From Acholeplasmatales bacterium (GTDB lineage: Bacteria > Bacillota_I > Bacilli_A > Acholeplasmatales > Anaeroplasmataceae): a stretch of 35,600 nt of DNA. The position numbers and the translations under genes were made by a program. The stretch is taken from NCBI GenBank assembly GCA_900770055.1, contig CAAGJD010000164.1, positions 1 to 35,600 of the forward strand. The letters run 5' to 3'. A model generated the notes under the pieces. That model was given only the letters and a program-made list of their open reading frames with translations, was not told the origin of the DNA and ran no database searches. Below are positions 17,294-25,033 of the stretch, piece after piece; position 1 is the stretch's first letter; each line of letters starts with the position of its first letter.

Positions 17294-20200
17294 TTATTTC
17301 TTAAAATAATTTACTGCGTTTTCAAAAATATCTTGTTTCTTATTTCCAGATATATTTTTAAATAGGTTTTCTTCAAATCTTTCAGAATGTCCCATCTTAC
17401 CTAATATTAAGCCATCTTCTGAAATAATACCCTCAATTGCATAAGATGAACCATTTGGATTATATGGAGATTTATCTGTTGCATTACCAAATTCATCAAC
17501 ATATTGGAAGGCGATTTGACCATTTTCATAAAGCTTTTTAGCCATTTTTGGAGAAACAACAAACTTACCCTCACCATGACTTACAGCAATTGAATGAATT
17601 TCACCTGTTTCATAGCTTGCAAGCCAAGGAGATGCGTTTGTCATAACCTTAGTTGAAACTATTTGTGAGATATGACGATTAATATCATTTCTAAATAATG
17701 TAGGTGATTCTTCTGTTACCATACCTAATTTTCCATATGGTAATAAGCCTGACTTAACTAAGGCTTGGAAGCCATTACAAATACCTAAAATTAAACCTTT
17801 TCTAGCAATTAAACGATGGATTGCATCTTTTACCTTAGCTTGATTTAAGACATTTGCGATAAATTTACCACTTCCATCTGGCTCATCACCAGCACTAAAG
17901 CCACCTGATAAGACGAAAATATCACAATTATCAATGTTCTTTGCCATTTCATCAATTGAAGCAAAGATATCATCAGCAGTTAAATTCCTAAATACTGTAG
18001 TTTTGATAGTAGCACCTGCACGCTTAAATGCTTTAGATGTATCATAATCACAGTTTGTGCCTGGGAATACTGGGAAGTATGCTATTACTTCATCTTTATT
18101 CTTTAAAAGCTTTACTTCCTTTTTATAAGGCTTAATATCCATTAGCTTACAATTGTTATTAGCCTTATCCTTATATACTTTTGTGAATTTAACAGTATTT
18201 GCTTCATATAATTCTTGAGTGCTAAATTCTATTCCATTAACTAAAGCATTATTATTTGTTGTTTTACCTAAATATATAGCATTAGGATAATCTAATTCAT
18301 TAGGAGTTTCTACTAAGATTGAACCATAATTATAAGCATCAAGTAATTTCTCATCATAATTAATATCAAAGCCAATATTATTACCAAAGCTCATTTTTGC
18401 AAGTGCTTCAATTACACCACCAAAAGATAATGCATAAGCACTAATAATATTTTTAGCTTCAATATTAGCTGAAACAAAATCAAAATTATCCTTTAGCTCT
18501 TCTAAATTAGGAGTATAGTTTTCAAGTTCATTATGCTTAATTAAATAGATGTTATTTCCTGCACTCTTAAATTCAGGAGAAATAACTTTATTAGCATCAA
18601 CAGTTGTAATACCAAATGCCATTAGCATTGGAGGTACTGAAATATCTTGGAAGGTACCACTCATTGAATCCTTTCCACCAATTGAAGGTAGACAAAGTTC
18701 AATTTGCATTTTTAAAGCACCAAGTAAAGCAGCTAGTGGCTTACCCCAAGAATTCTGATCCTTCATTCTTTCAAAATATTCTTGATAAGAAAATCTCATC
18801 TTATTATATCTAGCACCGGCAGCTACAACCTTACTGCATGCCTCAACTATAGAATATTCAGCAGCATGATATGGACTCCACATCGCAAGATATGGGTTAT
18901 ATCCATAAGCCATAATACTTGCGGTATTAGTAAATCCGTCCTTAACAGGAAGCTTTTGAACAGAAACCTGAGTCTCAGTTCTTTGAGTTTTACCACCAAA
19001 AGGCATTAATACTGTTGATGCACCAATTGTGGCATCAAACATTTCAATTAAGCCCTTTTGGCTTACAACATTATTATCACTTAAAGCATTAAGCACTCTT
19101 TCCTTTAAAGGCTTGTCCTCTTTTATAAATGGATTTTTATTTTCAACAGGTAAGATATTAGCATTTGCATAATGTAAAGCACCAGCTGAATCAATAAATT
19201 CACGCTTAATATCAACAATTTTTCTTCCTTTATAATTCATTACAAGTCTAGCATCAGCTGTAACTGTTGCTACCTTTGTAACCTCAATGTTTTCTTCTTT
19301 ACAATATTTAATGAATTCCTCAACATCCTTGTCCATAACTACAACAGCCATTCTTTCTTGAGATTCTGAAATCGCAAGCTCTGTAGCATTAAGTCCACTA
19401 TATTTTGTAGGAACCATATCTAAATTAATTTCAAGTCCTGAAGCAAGCTCACCAATTGCGACACTAACGCCACCTGCACCAAAGTCATTTGATTTTTTGA
19501 TTAATCTTGTAACCTCAGGTCTTCTAAATAAATGAGAAATTTTTCTTTCTTCAGGTGCATTACCCTTTTGAACCTCACTTGAGCATACCTCAATAGATTT
19601 AGTAGTATGCTCCTTTGATGAGCCTGTTGCACCACCGATACCATCTCTACCAGTTTTACCACCTAAAAGAAGGATGATATCGCCAGGAGCTGGTGATTCA
19701 CGTCTAATAACATCAGCCTTAACTGCACCAACAACAGCACCAACCTCAAGTCTTTTCGCTACATAATTATCATGATATATTTCTCTAACATGAGTAGTGG
19801 CAAGACCAATTTGATTGCCATAAGATGAATAACCATGAGCTGCCTTAGTAGAAATTATTCTTTGTGGAAGCTTTCCGACTAATGTGTCCTTTACATCTAA
19901 ATAAATATTACCAGCACCAGTGACACGCATTGCTTGATATACATAGGCTCTACCAGATAGTGGATCTCTAATTGCACCACCTAAGCATGTAGATGCTCCA
20001 CCAAATGGTTCAATTTCTGTTGGATGGTTATGTGTTTCATTTTTAAATTGTAATAACCACTTTTCATCCTTACCATCAACATCGACAGTAACAAAAATTG
20101 AACAAGCGTTGTTTTCTTCACTTTCCTCTAAATCATCAAGCTTACCAATTTTTTTAAGATATCTAGCACCAATACAAGCTAAATCCATTAGACATAGCTT

Positions 20201-20986
20201 TTTATTTTCTCTATTTAAATCCTTACGGATATTGTAATATAAATCAAGTGATTCTTCTAATTCAGCTTTCATGAAGGATTCATCGATTGTTATATCTGTT
20301 AATATTGAATTAAATGTTGTATGACGACAGTGATCTGACCAATATGTATCTAAAATTCTAAGTTCTGTTTCCCAAGGGTCTCTTCCTTCAGCCTTAAAAT
20401 AATTAACAACACAGGCTAAATCATCCTTGTTCATCGCAAGACCCATTTTCTTACAATAGCCTTCAAGCTCATCTTCAGTCATTTTTGTAAAGCCCTCTAA
20501 AATCTCAACAGGCTTTACCTCAGCCTTTTCCATATCAGTTAATACAGATAAATCCTTTTCTCTTGCCTCAACTGCATTAATCTCATATTTTTTAACCTTT
20601 AATAATTCCTCTTCTGTAATATTATCATCTAAAATGATTATCTTACCAGAACGAATATTAATAGAAGCGTTAGGATCAATTAGCTTAACACAATCAATTG
20701 CTGAAGAAGCTCTTTGGTCAAATTGGCCTGGAAGATATTCAATAGCGATATATTTTTTATTAGATAAATCTAAATCTAAATATACCTTATCAGTTACAAT
20801 TTCACCAAAAACCTGGTATTTACTCTTTTCTAATAAATCAGCTGAAAAACCAAATAGATCATATACATTAATATAACGAACATTTTTTAAATCTAAACCA
20901 AGGTTTAAATTTAATTCAGCCTGTAAGGATTTTGCTTCTACCTGAAATTCAGGCTTTTTTTCAACATAAATTCTAAAATTACTCAT
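17294..20986 (-). CDS. purL: Phosphoribosylformylglycinamidine synthase, single-chain
   Basis: Converts FGAR to FGAM with glutamine and ATP. This 1230-aa protein is the single-chain clade-II form (PurS-like N-terminus, two synthetase halves, C-terminal glutaminase) and not the PurS/PurQ/small-PurL complex of Bacillus. Landmarks are YWSDHCRHTTFNS, FKNETHNHPTEIEPFGGAST, GIGGATGSSKEHTT, SIGGKDSMSGTF, and in the last ~260 residues FPGTNCDYDTSKAF, GGFSAGDEPDGSG, the nucleophile in LGICNGFQALVKSG, and SHGEGKFVV. I chose ATG 20986 because GAGGGAG precedes it. The frame runs on to 21034, but those codons fall inside the terminator hairpin. It is the first gene of the riboswitch-controlled operon. Confidence 0.97.
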   Translation of the reverse strand: MSNFRIYVEKKPEFQVEAKSLQAELNLNLGLDLKNVRYINVYDLFGFSADLLEKSKYQVFGEIVTDKVYLDLDLSNKKYIAIEYLPGQFDQRASSAIDCVKLIDPNASINIRSGKIIILDDNITEEELLKVKKYEINAVEAREKDLSVLTDMEKAEVKPVEILEGFTKMTEDELEGYCKKMGLAMNKDDLACVVNYFKAEGRDPWETELRILDTYWSDHCRHTTFNSILTDITIDESFMKAELEESLDLYYNIRKDLNRENKKLCLMDLACIGARYLKKIGKLDDLEESEENNACSIFVTVDVDGKDEKWLLQFKNETHNHPTEIEPFGGASTCLGGAIRDPLSGRAYVYQAMRVTGAGNIYLDVKDTLVGKLPQRIISTKAAHGYSSYGNQIGLATTHVREIYHDNYVAKRLEVGAVVGAVKADVIRRESPAPGDIILLLGGKTGRDGIGGATGSSKEHTTKSIEVCSSEVQKGNAPEERKISHLFRRPEVTRLIKKSNDFGAGGVSVAIGELASGLEINLDMVPTKYSGLNATELAISESQERMAVVVMDKDVEEFIKYCKEENIEVTKVATVTADARLVMNYKGRKIVDIKREFIDSAGALHYANANILPVENKNPFIKEDKPLKERVLNALSDNNVVSQKGLIEMFDATIGASTVLMPFGGKTQRTETQVSVQKLPVKDGFTNTASIMAYGYNPYLAMWSPYHAAEYSIVEACSKVVAAGARYNKMRFSYQEYFERMKDQNSWGKPLAALLGALKMQIELCLPSIGGKDSMSGTFQDISVPPMLMAFGITTVDANKVISPEFKSAGNNIYLIKHNELENYTPNLEELKDNFDFVSANIEAKNIISAYALSFGGVIEALAKMSFGNNIGFDINYDEKLLDAYNYGSILVETPNELDYPNAIYLGKTTNNNALVNGIEFSTQELYEANTVKFTKVYKDKANNNCKLMDIKPYKKEVKLLKNKDEVIAYFPVFPGTNCDYDTSKAFKRAGATIKTTVFRNLTADDIFASIDEMAKNIDNCDIFVLSGGFSAGDEPDGSGKFIANVLNQAKVKDAIHRLIARKGLILGICNGFQALVKSGLLPYGKLGMVTEESPTLFRNDINRHISQIVSTKVMTNASPWLASYETGEIHSIAVSHGEGKFVVSPKMAKKLYENGQIAFQYVDEFGNATDKSPYNPNGSSYAIEGIISEDGLILGKMGHSERFEENLFKNISGNKKQDIFENAVNYFKK

Positions 20987-21017
20987 TCTTACTCCCTCAT
21001 ATCTAATATTTTCAAAC

Positions 21018-21047
21018 AAAAAAACAGCCCACAATAGTGTCAGCTGT
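21018..21047 (-). terminator. Riboswitch-controlled intrinsic terminator before purL
   Basis: On the minus strand, ACAGC...CAC-4-GTG...GCTGT (21047-21024) is followed by T7. It lies between the purine aptamer and the purL start, as expected for a guanine-triggered termination switch. A second hairpin (AACCATT with AATGGTT, about 21067-21087) lies just upstream and could take part in the alternative fold. Confidence 0.8.
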
Positions 21048-21157
21048 ATTTATTGCATCATAAAAGAACCATTATTAAAAAATGGTTGTTCAATTTTATT
21101 AACTTGCATCATTAGTAAGTTCATATATACCTCGATCCAAGTAAGCCCCTATATTAT

Positions 21158-21233
21158 TTTTTTTGGTAGTCCTGTAATTTAAGGTTCAGGGTAGAGACTT
21201 GCTTACCATATTAAAGCTATTATACCAAAAAAA
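21158..21233 (-). promoter_or_regulatory. Purine (guanine-type) riboswitch aptamer
   Basis: On the minus strand, P1 pairs TTTTTTTGGTA (21233-21223) with TACCAAAAAAA (21168-21158). P2 is GCTT/AAGC with loop core ATATGGT. J2/3 reads AAGTCTCTACC against AAGTTTCTACC in the B. subtilis xpt aptamer. P3 is CCTG/CAGG with loop CCTTAAAT. After P3 comes AC then TACC: a C at the specificity position (C74 of xpt) predicts guanine/hypoxanthine and not adenine. The U51 equivalent is kept, arguing against a 2'-deoxyguanosine variant. Ligand binding should end transcription of the operon. Confidence 0.9.
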
Positions 21234-21243
21234 TTACATAATA

Positions 21244-21272
21244 AATATACCACATAATTGCCATATAGTAAA
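21244..21272 (-). promoter_or_regulatory. Promoter of the purine operon
   Basis: On the minus strand: -35 TTTACT (21272-21267), a 17-base spacer and -10 TATATT (21249-21244), placing the transcription start just before P1 of the aptamer. The sequence AATTATGTGGTAT over the -10 region is the same as at purA. Confidence 0.6.
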
Positions 21273-21321
21273 CTAATAAATTGAAAGAAAACGCATAACT
21301 TTTCAAAAATCTACATGAAGG

Positions 21322-21675
21322 CTATTCATTTATTACACTATTCCATATAGCTTCTTTAAAACCAACAAGAACGTTATTATCTAATATTAATAATGGTCTT
21401 TTTACAAGCATACCATTAGATGCAAGAAGCTTAAGCTTCTCATCATCACTCATGCTGCTAAGTTTTTCTTTAAGATTCATTTCTCTATAAAGTATTCCAC
21501 TAGTATTAAATAATTTATTTAAAGAAATATTTGCAAGCATACTCCATTTTTTTAATTCATCATAGCTAGGATTATCATTAACAATATGACGTTCCTCGTA
21601 CACAATATTATTATCATCTAGCCATTTTTTAGCTTTTTGACAAGTACTACATTTTGGATAACAAATAAATAACAT
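21322..21675 (-). CDS. ArsC/Spx-family thioredoxin-fold protein
   Basis: 117-aa protein of the ArsC/Spx/YffB superfamily. A CxxC (Cys9 and Cys12 in YPKCSTCQKAKKWL) and the family RP motif in LVKRPLLILDNNVLVGF are both present, and the length is normal. Members are arsenate reductases, Spx-type RNA polymerase regulators, or uncharacterised redox proteins. No arsenic genes are nearby, and the CxxC fits either Spx-like or YffB-like roles, so I do not choose. AGGAGG precedes the ATG. It lies just upstream of the purine operon promoter without an obvious strong terminator between them. Confidence 0.8.
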   Translation of the reverse strand: MLFICYPKCSTCQKAKKWLDDNNIVYEERHIVNDNPSYDELKKWSMLANISLNKLFNTSGILYREMNLKEKLSSMSDDEKLKLLASNGMLVKRPLLILDNNVLVGFKEAIWNSVINE

Positions 21676-21685
21676 AAAATTCCTC

Positions 21686-21775
21686 CTAATTTTCTAAAAT
21701 TAATCCTTCATCATTAAATAATACATTTTTCTTTTCTAAACTATTAGTAAAAACATTAACTATTAAGCCATTTTT
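21686..21775 (-). pseudogene. 3' tail of a lost gene upstream of the ArsC-like gene
   Basis: A 29-codon frame ending in FNDEGLILEN and a stop that overlaps the ribosome-binding site of the ArsC-like gene, with no start codon. It looks like the end of a former upstream operon partner that has been deleted. I do not recognise the family, and it could be chance. Confidence 0.25.
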
Positions 21776-21820
21776 TTAATAAATCCAATCATATTTTATA
21801 TTAGCATATAATTTTTAATC

Positions 21821-21869
21821 TACTATAGACTTCATTTCATTAGTTAAGGATTTACTATAGAGTTCATTT
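21821..21869. repeat. 17-bp imperfect direct repeats at the 3' end of the ATPase gene
   Basis: TACTATAGACTTCATTT (21821-21837) and TACTATAGAGTTCATTT (21853-21869) are spaced 32 bp apart. The second overlaps the stop codon of the 21868-23130 ATPase gene. A short 3'-end repeat again accompanies an accessory gene. Confidence 0.5.
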
Positions 21870-23130
21870 ACAAATAATTAATTGGTAATACTACTAGATT
21901 TTCTCTAAGATATATTTTTTTATCATACATACATATGATAACTCCCATTCCTCTCTTTGATTCTTTCACTTTATCTAATACATCGAATTCAGACGTCATA
22001 TCTGCTTTCGGATTAGCAGTCATCTTTATTTCTATTGGATATAAAATACCATTTTCTGAAATAATTAAATCTATTTCACCATCAATTAACACTTCAACAC
22101 CATCAACGTTCTTTTTCTTTTTATCTTTACCATTATAATAAAAAACATTAAAGTCATAATCTAATCCTTCATTTGAATATGATTTTAATATTTCATTAAT
22201 TACAAATGTCTCAAACATAGCGCCTGCCATTGCACCATTTTTAAGTGTTTCAGGTGTTAACCATCTTGTTAAGTAACATGCTAGTCCTGTATCTCTAAAG
22301 TATAATTTAGGACTTTTTATTGCTCTAGATAATACACTAGGCGTATACGGTTTTAAAATATAAACAAGCCCACTTTTTTCAAGAATAGATATCCATTCTT
22401 TAATTGTAACCTCAGATACACCAACTTCTGTTGAAATAGTCTTATAATTTAAAACTTGCCCAGTTCGTGCTGCAACGCTAGTCATAAATTTTACAAACGT
22501 TAAATGATTTTTTACTTTTATTATTTTATTCACATCTCTTTCAAGATATGTTTTTACATATGACTGGTAAAAATCTACCCACTCTTTTTTCTTATTACTA
22601 TAAAGTTCAGGATAAAATCCTCTATGAATTTTAGTCCATATGTCTTTATAATCTTTTAAGCATTTCTCTCTTTCAGTTATATATTCTTTTGTTGGAACAA
22701 AATGCTTATTAAAAGAAATATTATTTATTTCTCTCATTGATAATCCATCAAGTTCAATAATAGAAACTCTACCTGTTAATGATTCACTTATTCCTTCCAT
22801 TAATTGTAATTTTTGTGAACCTGTTAAATAGAAGTTCGACATTTCTTCTGTATTATCTAATACTATCTTTAATCTATTAAATATTGTTGGACATTTTTGA
22901 ACCTCATCTATTATTAAAGGACATGGATTATTATATAAAAACATCTGTGGATCATCTGTAGCTTGTGCTAATAATAAATCATCATCAAATGTAACTTTAT
23001 TAACATCTTTAAATAAATGATTAATTAAAGTTGATTTTCCTACCTGCCTAGGTCCTGTTAATAATATTGCTTTATTAGTTAAAGATCTATTTTTTATAAT
23101 ATTTTCGATATTTCTTTTTATGGAATACAT
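21868..23130 (-). CDS. AAA ATPase with C-terminal DUF4143 domain
   Basis: 420-aa AAA_14/DUF4143 protein. Walker A is TGPRQVGKST (Lys32), Walker B is PLIIDEVQKCP and the sensor-like segment is NFYLTGSQKLQLM. A winged-helix-like middle region follows. The C-terminal nuclease-like core is intact (GEIDLIISE and YPIEIKM). I chose ATG 23130 because AAAGGAGG lies 8 bases upstream; a TTG seven codons earlier lies before that site. It has its own sigma-A-like promoter. It is the neighbour, in the same order, of an AlbA_2 regulator (23465-24805), as is the ATPase at 1773-3002. Role unknown. Confidence 0.87.
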   Translation of the reverse strand: MYSIKRNIENIIKNRSLTNKAILLTGPRQVGKSTLINHLFKDVNKVTFDDDLLLAQATDDPQMFLYNNPCPLIIDEVQKCPTIFNRLKIVLDNTEEMSNFYLTGSQKLQLMEGISESLTGRVSIIELDGLSMREINNISFNKHFVPTKEYITEREKCLKDYKDIWTKIHRGFYPELYSNKKKEWVDFYQSYVKTYLERDVNKIIKVKNHLTFVKFMTSVAARTGQVLNYKTISTEVGVSEVTIKEWISILEKSGLVYILKPYTPSVLSRAIKSPKLYFRDTGLACYLTRWLTPETLKNGAMAGAMFETFVINEILKSYSNEGLDYDFNVFYYNGKDKKKKNVDGVEVLIDGEIDLIISENGILYPIEIKMTANPKADMTSEFDVLDKVKESKRGMGVIICMYDKKIYLRENLVVLPINYL

Positions 23131-23168
23131 TATATCGCCTCCTTTTGTCAAATATTAAGTTCAACTTT

Positions 23169-23198
23169 ATTTTAGCCAAAAAAATACTTGAATGTCAA
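23169..23198 (-). promoter_or_regulatory. Promoter of the DUF4143 ATPase gene
   Basis: On the minus strand: TTGACA (23198-23193), an 18-base spacer and TAAAAT (23174-23169), 38 bases before the start codon. Confidence 0.6.
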
Positions 23199-23252
23199 TA
23201 TAATGCTTTGAATTTAATAATCGCAATTCAACCATTTTGGTATAAGCCAAGC

Positions 23253-23282
23253 AAAAAAACTCTTCATTCAAAAATAGAGTTT
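23253..23282 (-). terminator. Hairpin with U-tract upstream of the ATPase promoter
   Basis: A 7-bp stem, AAACTCT with AGAGTTT, is followed on the minus strand by T7. It insulates the ATPase promoter from the AlbA_2 gene. A 19-bp perfect palindrome (TAATTATCT around a T/A centre, 23305-23323) lies just upstream with no assigned role. Confidence 0.55.
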
Positions 23283-23362
23283 CCTTTTCAAACACTTGTC
23301 TATTTAATTATCTTAGATAATTACTTCGTTTTTTTCATTTCTCAAATAAACCACTTGGAAAA

Positions 23363-23406
23363 CCGATTCAACGGATTTCGATTTTTCGCAGAAAAAAACT
23401 CAAAAA
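23363..23406. repeat. 44-bp dispersed repeat, left copy
   Basis: Matches 24929-24972 in 43 of 44 bases (begins CCGATTCAACGGATTTCG, ends ACTCAAAAA). The two copies bracket the AlbA_2 regulator gene at 23465-24805. This copy lies just past that gene's terminator, and the other just past the terminator of the LlaJI-like gene. Confidence 0.85.
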
Positions 23407-23420
23407 TGGTTTAAACATTG

Positions 23421-23444
23421 AAAAAGAGTGGACAAAATATCCAC
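23421..23444 (-). terminator. Terminator of the AlbA_2 regulator gene
   Basis: A short stem, GTGGA with TCCAC, is followed on the minus strand by TCTTTTT, 21 bases past the stop codon. Confidence 0.5.
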
Positions 23445-23464
23445 CCAATAAATATTAGTATCAA

Positions 23465-24805
23465 TTAATTAACATCCCAATATCCATTCTTTCGTGATCC
23501 AATTCTTAATACTATTCCTTTTTTTACTAAAGTATCCAAGTGCCTATGTATTGTAGGCTCAGATTTATTTGTTATTTGAGCAATTTCAGGAATGGTTGAA
23601 TACTTATTGTCTTTAATAATTGAGATAATTTCTTTATCTAAATCATTTATCTTATCATTTATCTTATCATTTATCTTATCATTCAAAAAATTAATGTCTC
23701 TATAGAAAACAAATGAGAAACCAAATTCATTATTTTGATACTTATAATTTGTATTATTCTGTGCACATAATGTAAATACTCGATCAAAACCAGTACCAAA
23801 TGCATCTATAAATCCATACTTAAAAAGTGTATTAGCTATTAGAACATTTCTTATTTTACTACCAATATTTCCTGATGCAAATTTTAAAGGATCTATATTT
23901 TTAATAATAGAACCAGGATTATAAATTGAAATAGAGGATTTATAAATTATATATTGATTATAATCACCTTTTATCGCATAGGAACAATGAGCAAAAGAAT
24001 TTACAACAATTTCCCTTATAGCACGTAAAGGAATTTCAGGTATTTCTTCTCTTTGATAACCAACTATATTTGATTTATAAGATATATGATTTTGAATATA
24101 TGACATTGTTTCTTTAATACATTCAATGATATTCCCTCTAAATTCTTTAATCTCACCAAAATCAGTTCTAGAATCAGTTGGGTAGTTAGCCTCTTTAATT
24201 GTTAAAGGTTTATTATTGCCAAACAAAAATAAACCAGCATTGTTTAAAAATCCATTTTCAGTTAGTAAGCCTAATTTACTTAATGCATCTTTTGCATTTT
24301 TATATATATAATCTATTCTTCCTTTATCGTTTGCAGTTCTTATACAATCAATTAAAATATCTTCATCAATGTCATCTACTCCATAAATAGTTTCTAATTC
24401 CTCCCATTTAGAGTAATTATCCTCTTTTTGAGCAAAAAATTGTTGTAACTGAGATGAATTCATAATAATATCTGCATCATTAATTCTAATATAATACCTT
24501 CCATATGCTGAATATGGTGTATCATTTCCGTCAGCAGTAACCTTAATTACTGATTTTCCTTCTTCTTTTATTTCTTCAACTTGAACATTATAAGGGAGAG
24601 GTTTTAAATGATTTTGTACCTCATGTGTAACATCTGCAGTGGTCTTTTTCCCAATATCTATCCCTATTATTTTTCCTTCATCACTTATTCCAAAATATAC
24701 TTCTCCATGATTATTTTTATTAAGCATTGAGCTTAATGATATAATTCCTTCCTTTAATTGAGTCAAGGATTTTTTCAATTCGACAACTTCATTTTCCTTC
24801 ATCAT
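23465..24805 (-). CDS. AlbA_2 (Schlafen-like) ATP-binding transcriptional regulator
   Basis: 446-aa predicted regulator. The AlbA_2 domain comes first (VVELKKSLTQLKEGIISLSS, HGEVYFGISDEGKIIGIDIG). The GHKL-like region follows (PLRAIREIVVNSFAHCSY, ISIYNPG, DAFGTGFDRV). A repetitive linker NDKINDKINDKIND leads to a winged helix (TIPEIAQITNKSEPTIHRHL and IGSRKNGYWDVN). ATG 24805 follows TAGGAG; a second ATG is adjacent. The linker is encoded by perfect 12-bp repeats also present as a 28-bp identical block over this gene's own promoter, suggesting self-repression. It is flanked by 44-bp direct repeats. Effector and targets are unknown. Confidence 0.87.
   Translation of the reverse strand: MMKENEVVELKKSLTQLKEGIISLSSMLNKNNHGEVYFGISDEGKIIGIDIGKKTTADVTHEVQNHLKPLPYNVQVEEIKEEGKSVIKVTADGNDTPYSAYGRYYIRINDADIIMNSSQLQQFFAQKEDNYSKWEELETIYGVDDIDEDILIDCIRTANDKGRIDYIYKNAKDALSKLGLLTENGFLNNAGLFLFGNNKPLTIKEANYPTDSRTDFGEIKEFRGNIIECIKETMSYIQNHISYKSNIVGYQREEIPEIPLRAIREIVVNSFAHCSYAIKGDYNQYIIYKSSISIYNPGSIIKNIDPLKFASGNIGSKIRNVLIANTLFKYGFIDAFGTGFDRVFTLCAQNNTNYKYQNNEFGFSFVFYRDINFLNDKINDKINDKINDLDKEIISIIKDNKYSTIPEIAQITNKSEPTIHRHLDTLVKKGIVLRIGSRKNGYWDVN
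23642..23683. promoter_or_regulatory. 12-bp tandem repeats in the linker, operator-like
   Basis: Three perfect copies of ATCATTTATCTT (23642-23677) plus a partial fourth. On the coding strand each unit reads AATGATAAGATA, giving NDKI. A 28-bp stretch (23645-23672) occurs identically in the promoter at 24822-24849. Confidence 0.65.
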
Positions 24806-24820
24806 AATATATCACTCCTA

Positions 24821-24874
24821 AATTTATCTTATCATTTATCTTATCATTTGTCAATAAAAATGATAAGATAAAAA
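24821..24874 (-). promoter_or_regulatory. Promoter overlapped by 12-bp operator-like repeats
   Basis: On the minus strand: -35 TTGACA (24854-24849), a 17-base spacer and -10 TAAGAT (24831-24826). The spacer, -10 and sequence just beyond consist of the AATGATAAGATA repeat. An inverted copy, AATGATAAGATAAA on the plus strand (about 24860-24873), lies upstream of -35. A protein binding this repeat would cover the core promoter. Confidence 0.7.
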
Positions 24875-24928
24875 TATCGATACATATTGATTTTTTAATT
24901 TACATTTTTGAGTTTGTGCCTATAGCTC

Positions 24929-24972
24929 CCGATTCAACGGATTTCGAGTTTTCGCAGAAAAAAACTCAAAAA
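24929..24972. repeat. 44-bp dispersed repeat, right copy
   Basis: Pair of 23363-23406 (one mismatch). It can form a small hairpin, GAGTTTT with AAAACTC, on the minus strand, directly after the terminator stem of the LlaJI-like gene. Confidence 0.85.
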
Positions 24973-24998
24973 GCGCATCAAACTAAATATGATACGCT
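24967..24998 (-). terminator. Terminator of the LlaJI-like restriction operon
   Basis: A 9-bp stem with one wobble pair, AGCGTATCA with TGATGCGCT, is followed on the minus strand by TTTTT. It lies 35 bases past the stop codon. Confidence 0.7.
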
Positions 24999-25033
24999 CT
25001 ATTATGTTGTTATTATTAAATATCTAACAATTA

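Noticed and set aside
20987..21034. Longer purL start at 21034
   Set aside because: The extra codons lie in the terminator hairpin and U-tract, and the ATG at 20986 has a good ribosome-binding site.
21048..21157. PRPP (ykkC-type) aptamer in tandem with the guanine riboswitch
   Set aside because: The gap has a GGATCGAGG that faintly recalls ykkC, but the conserved CTAGG, GGTCCGAGAG and ACACG blocks are missing.
21158..21233. 2'-deoxyguanosine or adenine variant of the purine aptamer
   Set aside because: The position equivalent to 74 is C (not U, as for adenine) and that equivalent to 51 is U (not C, as in 2'-dG types). Only the flipped-out position 48 differs from xpt.
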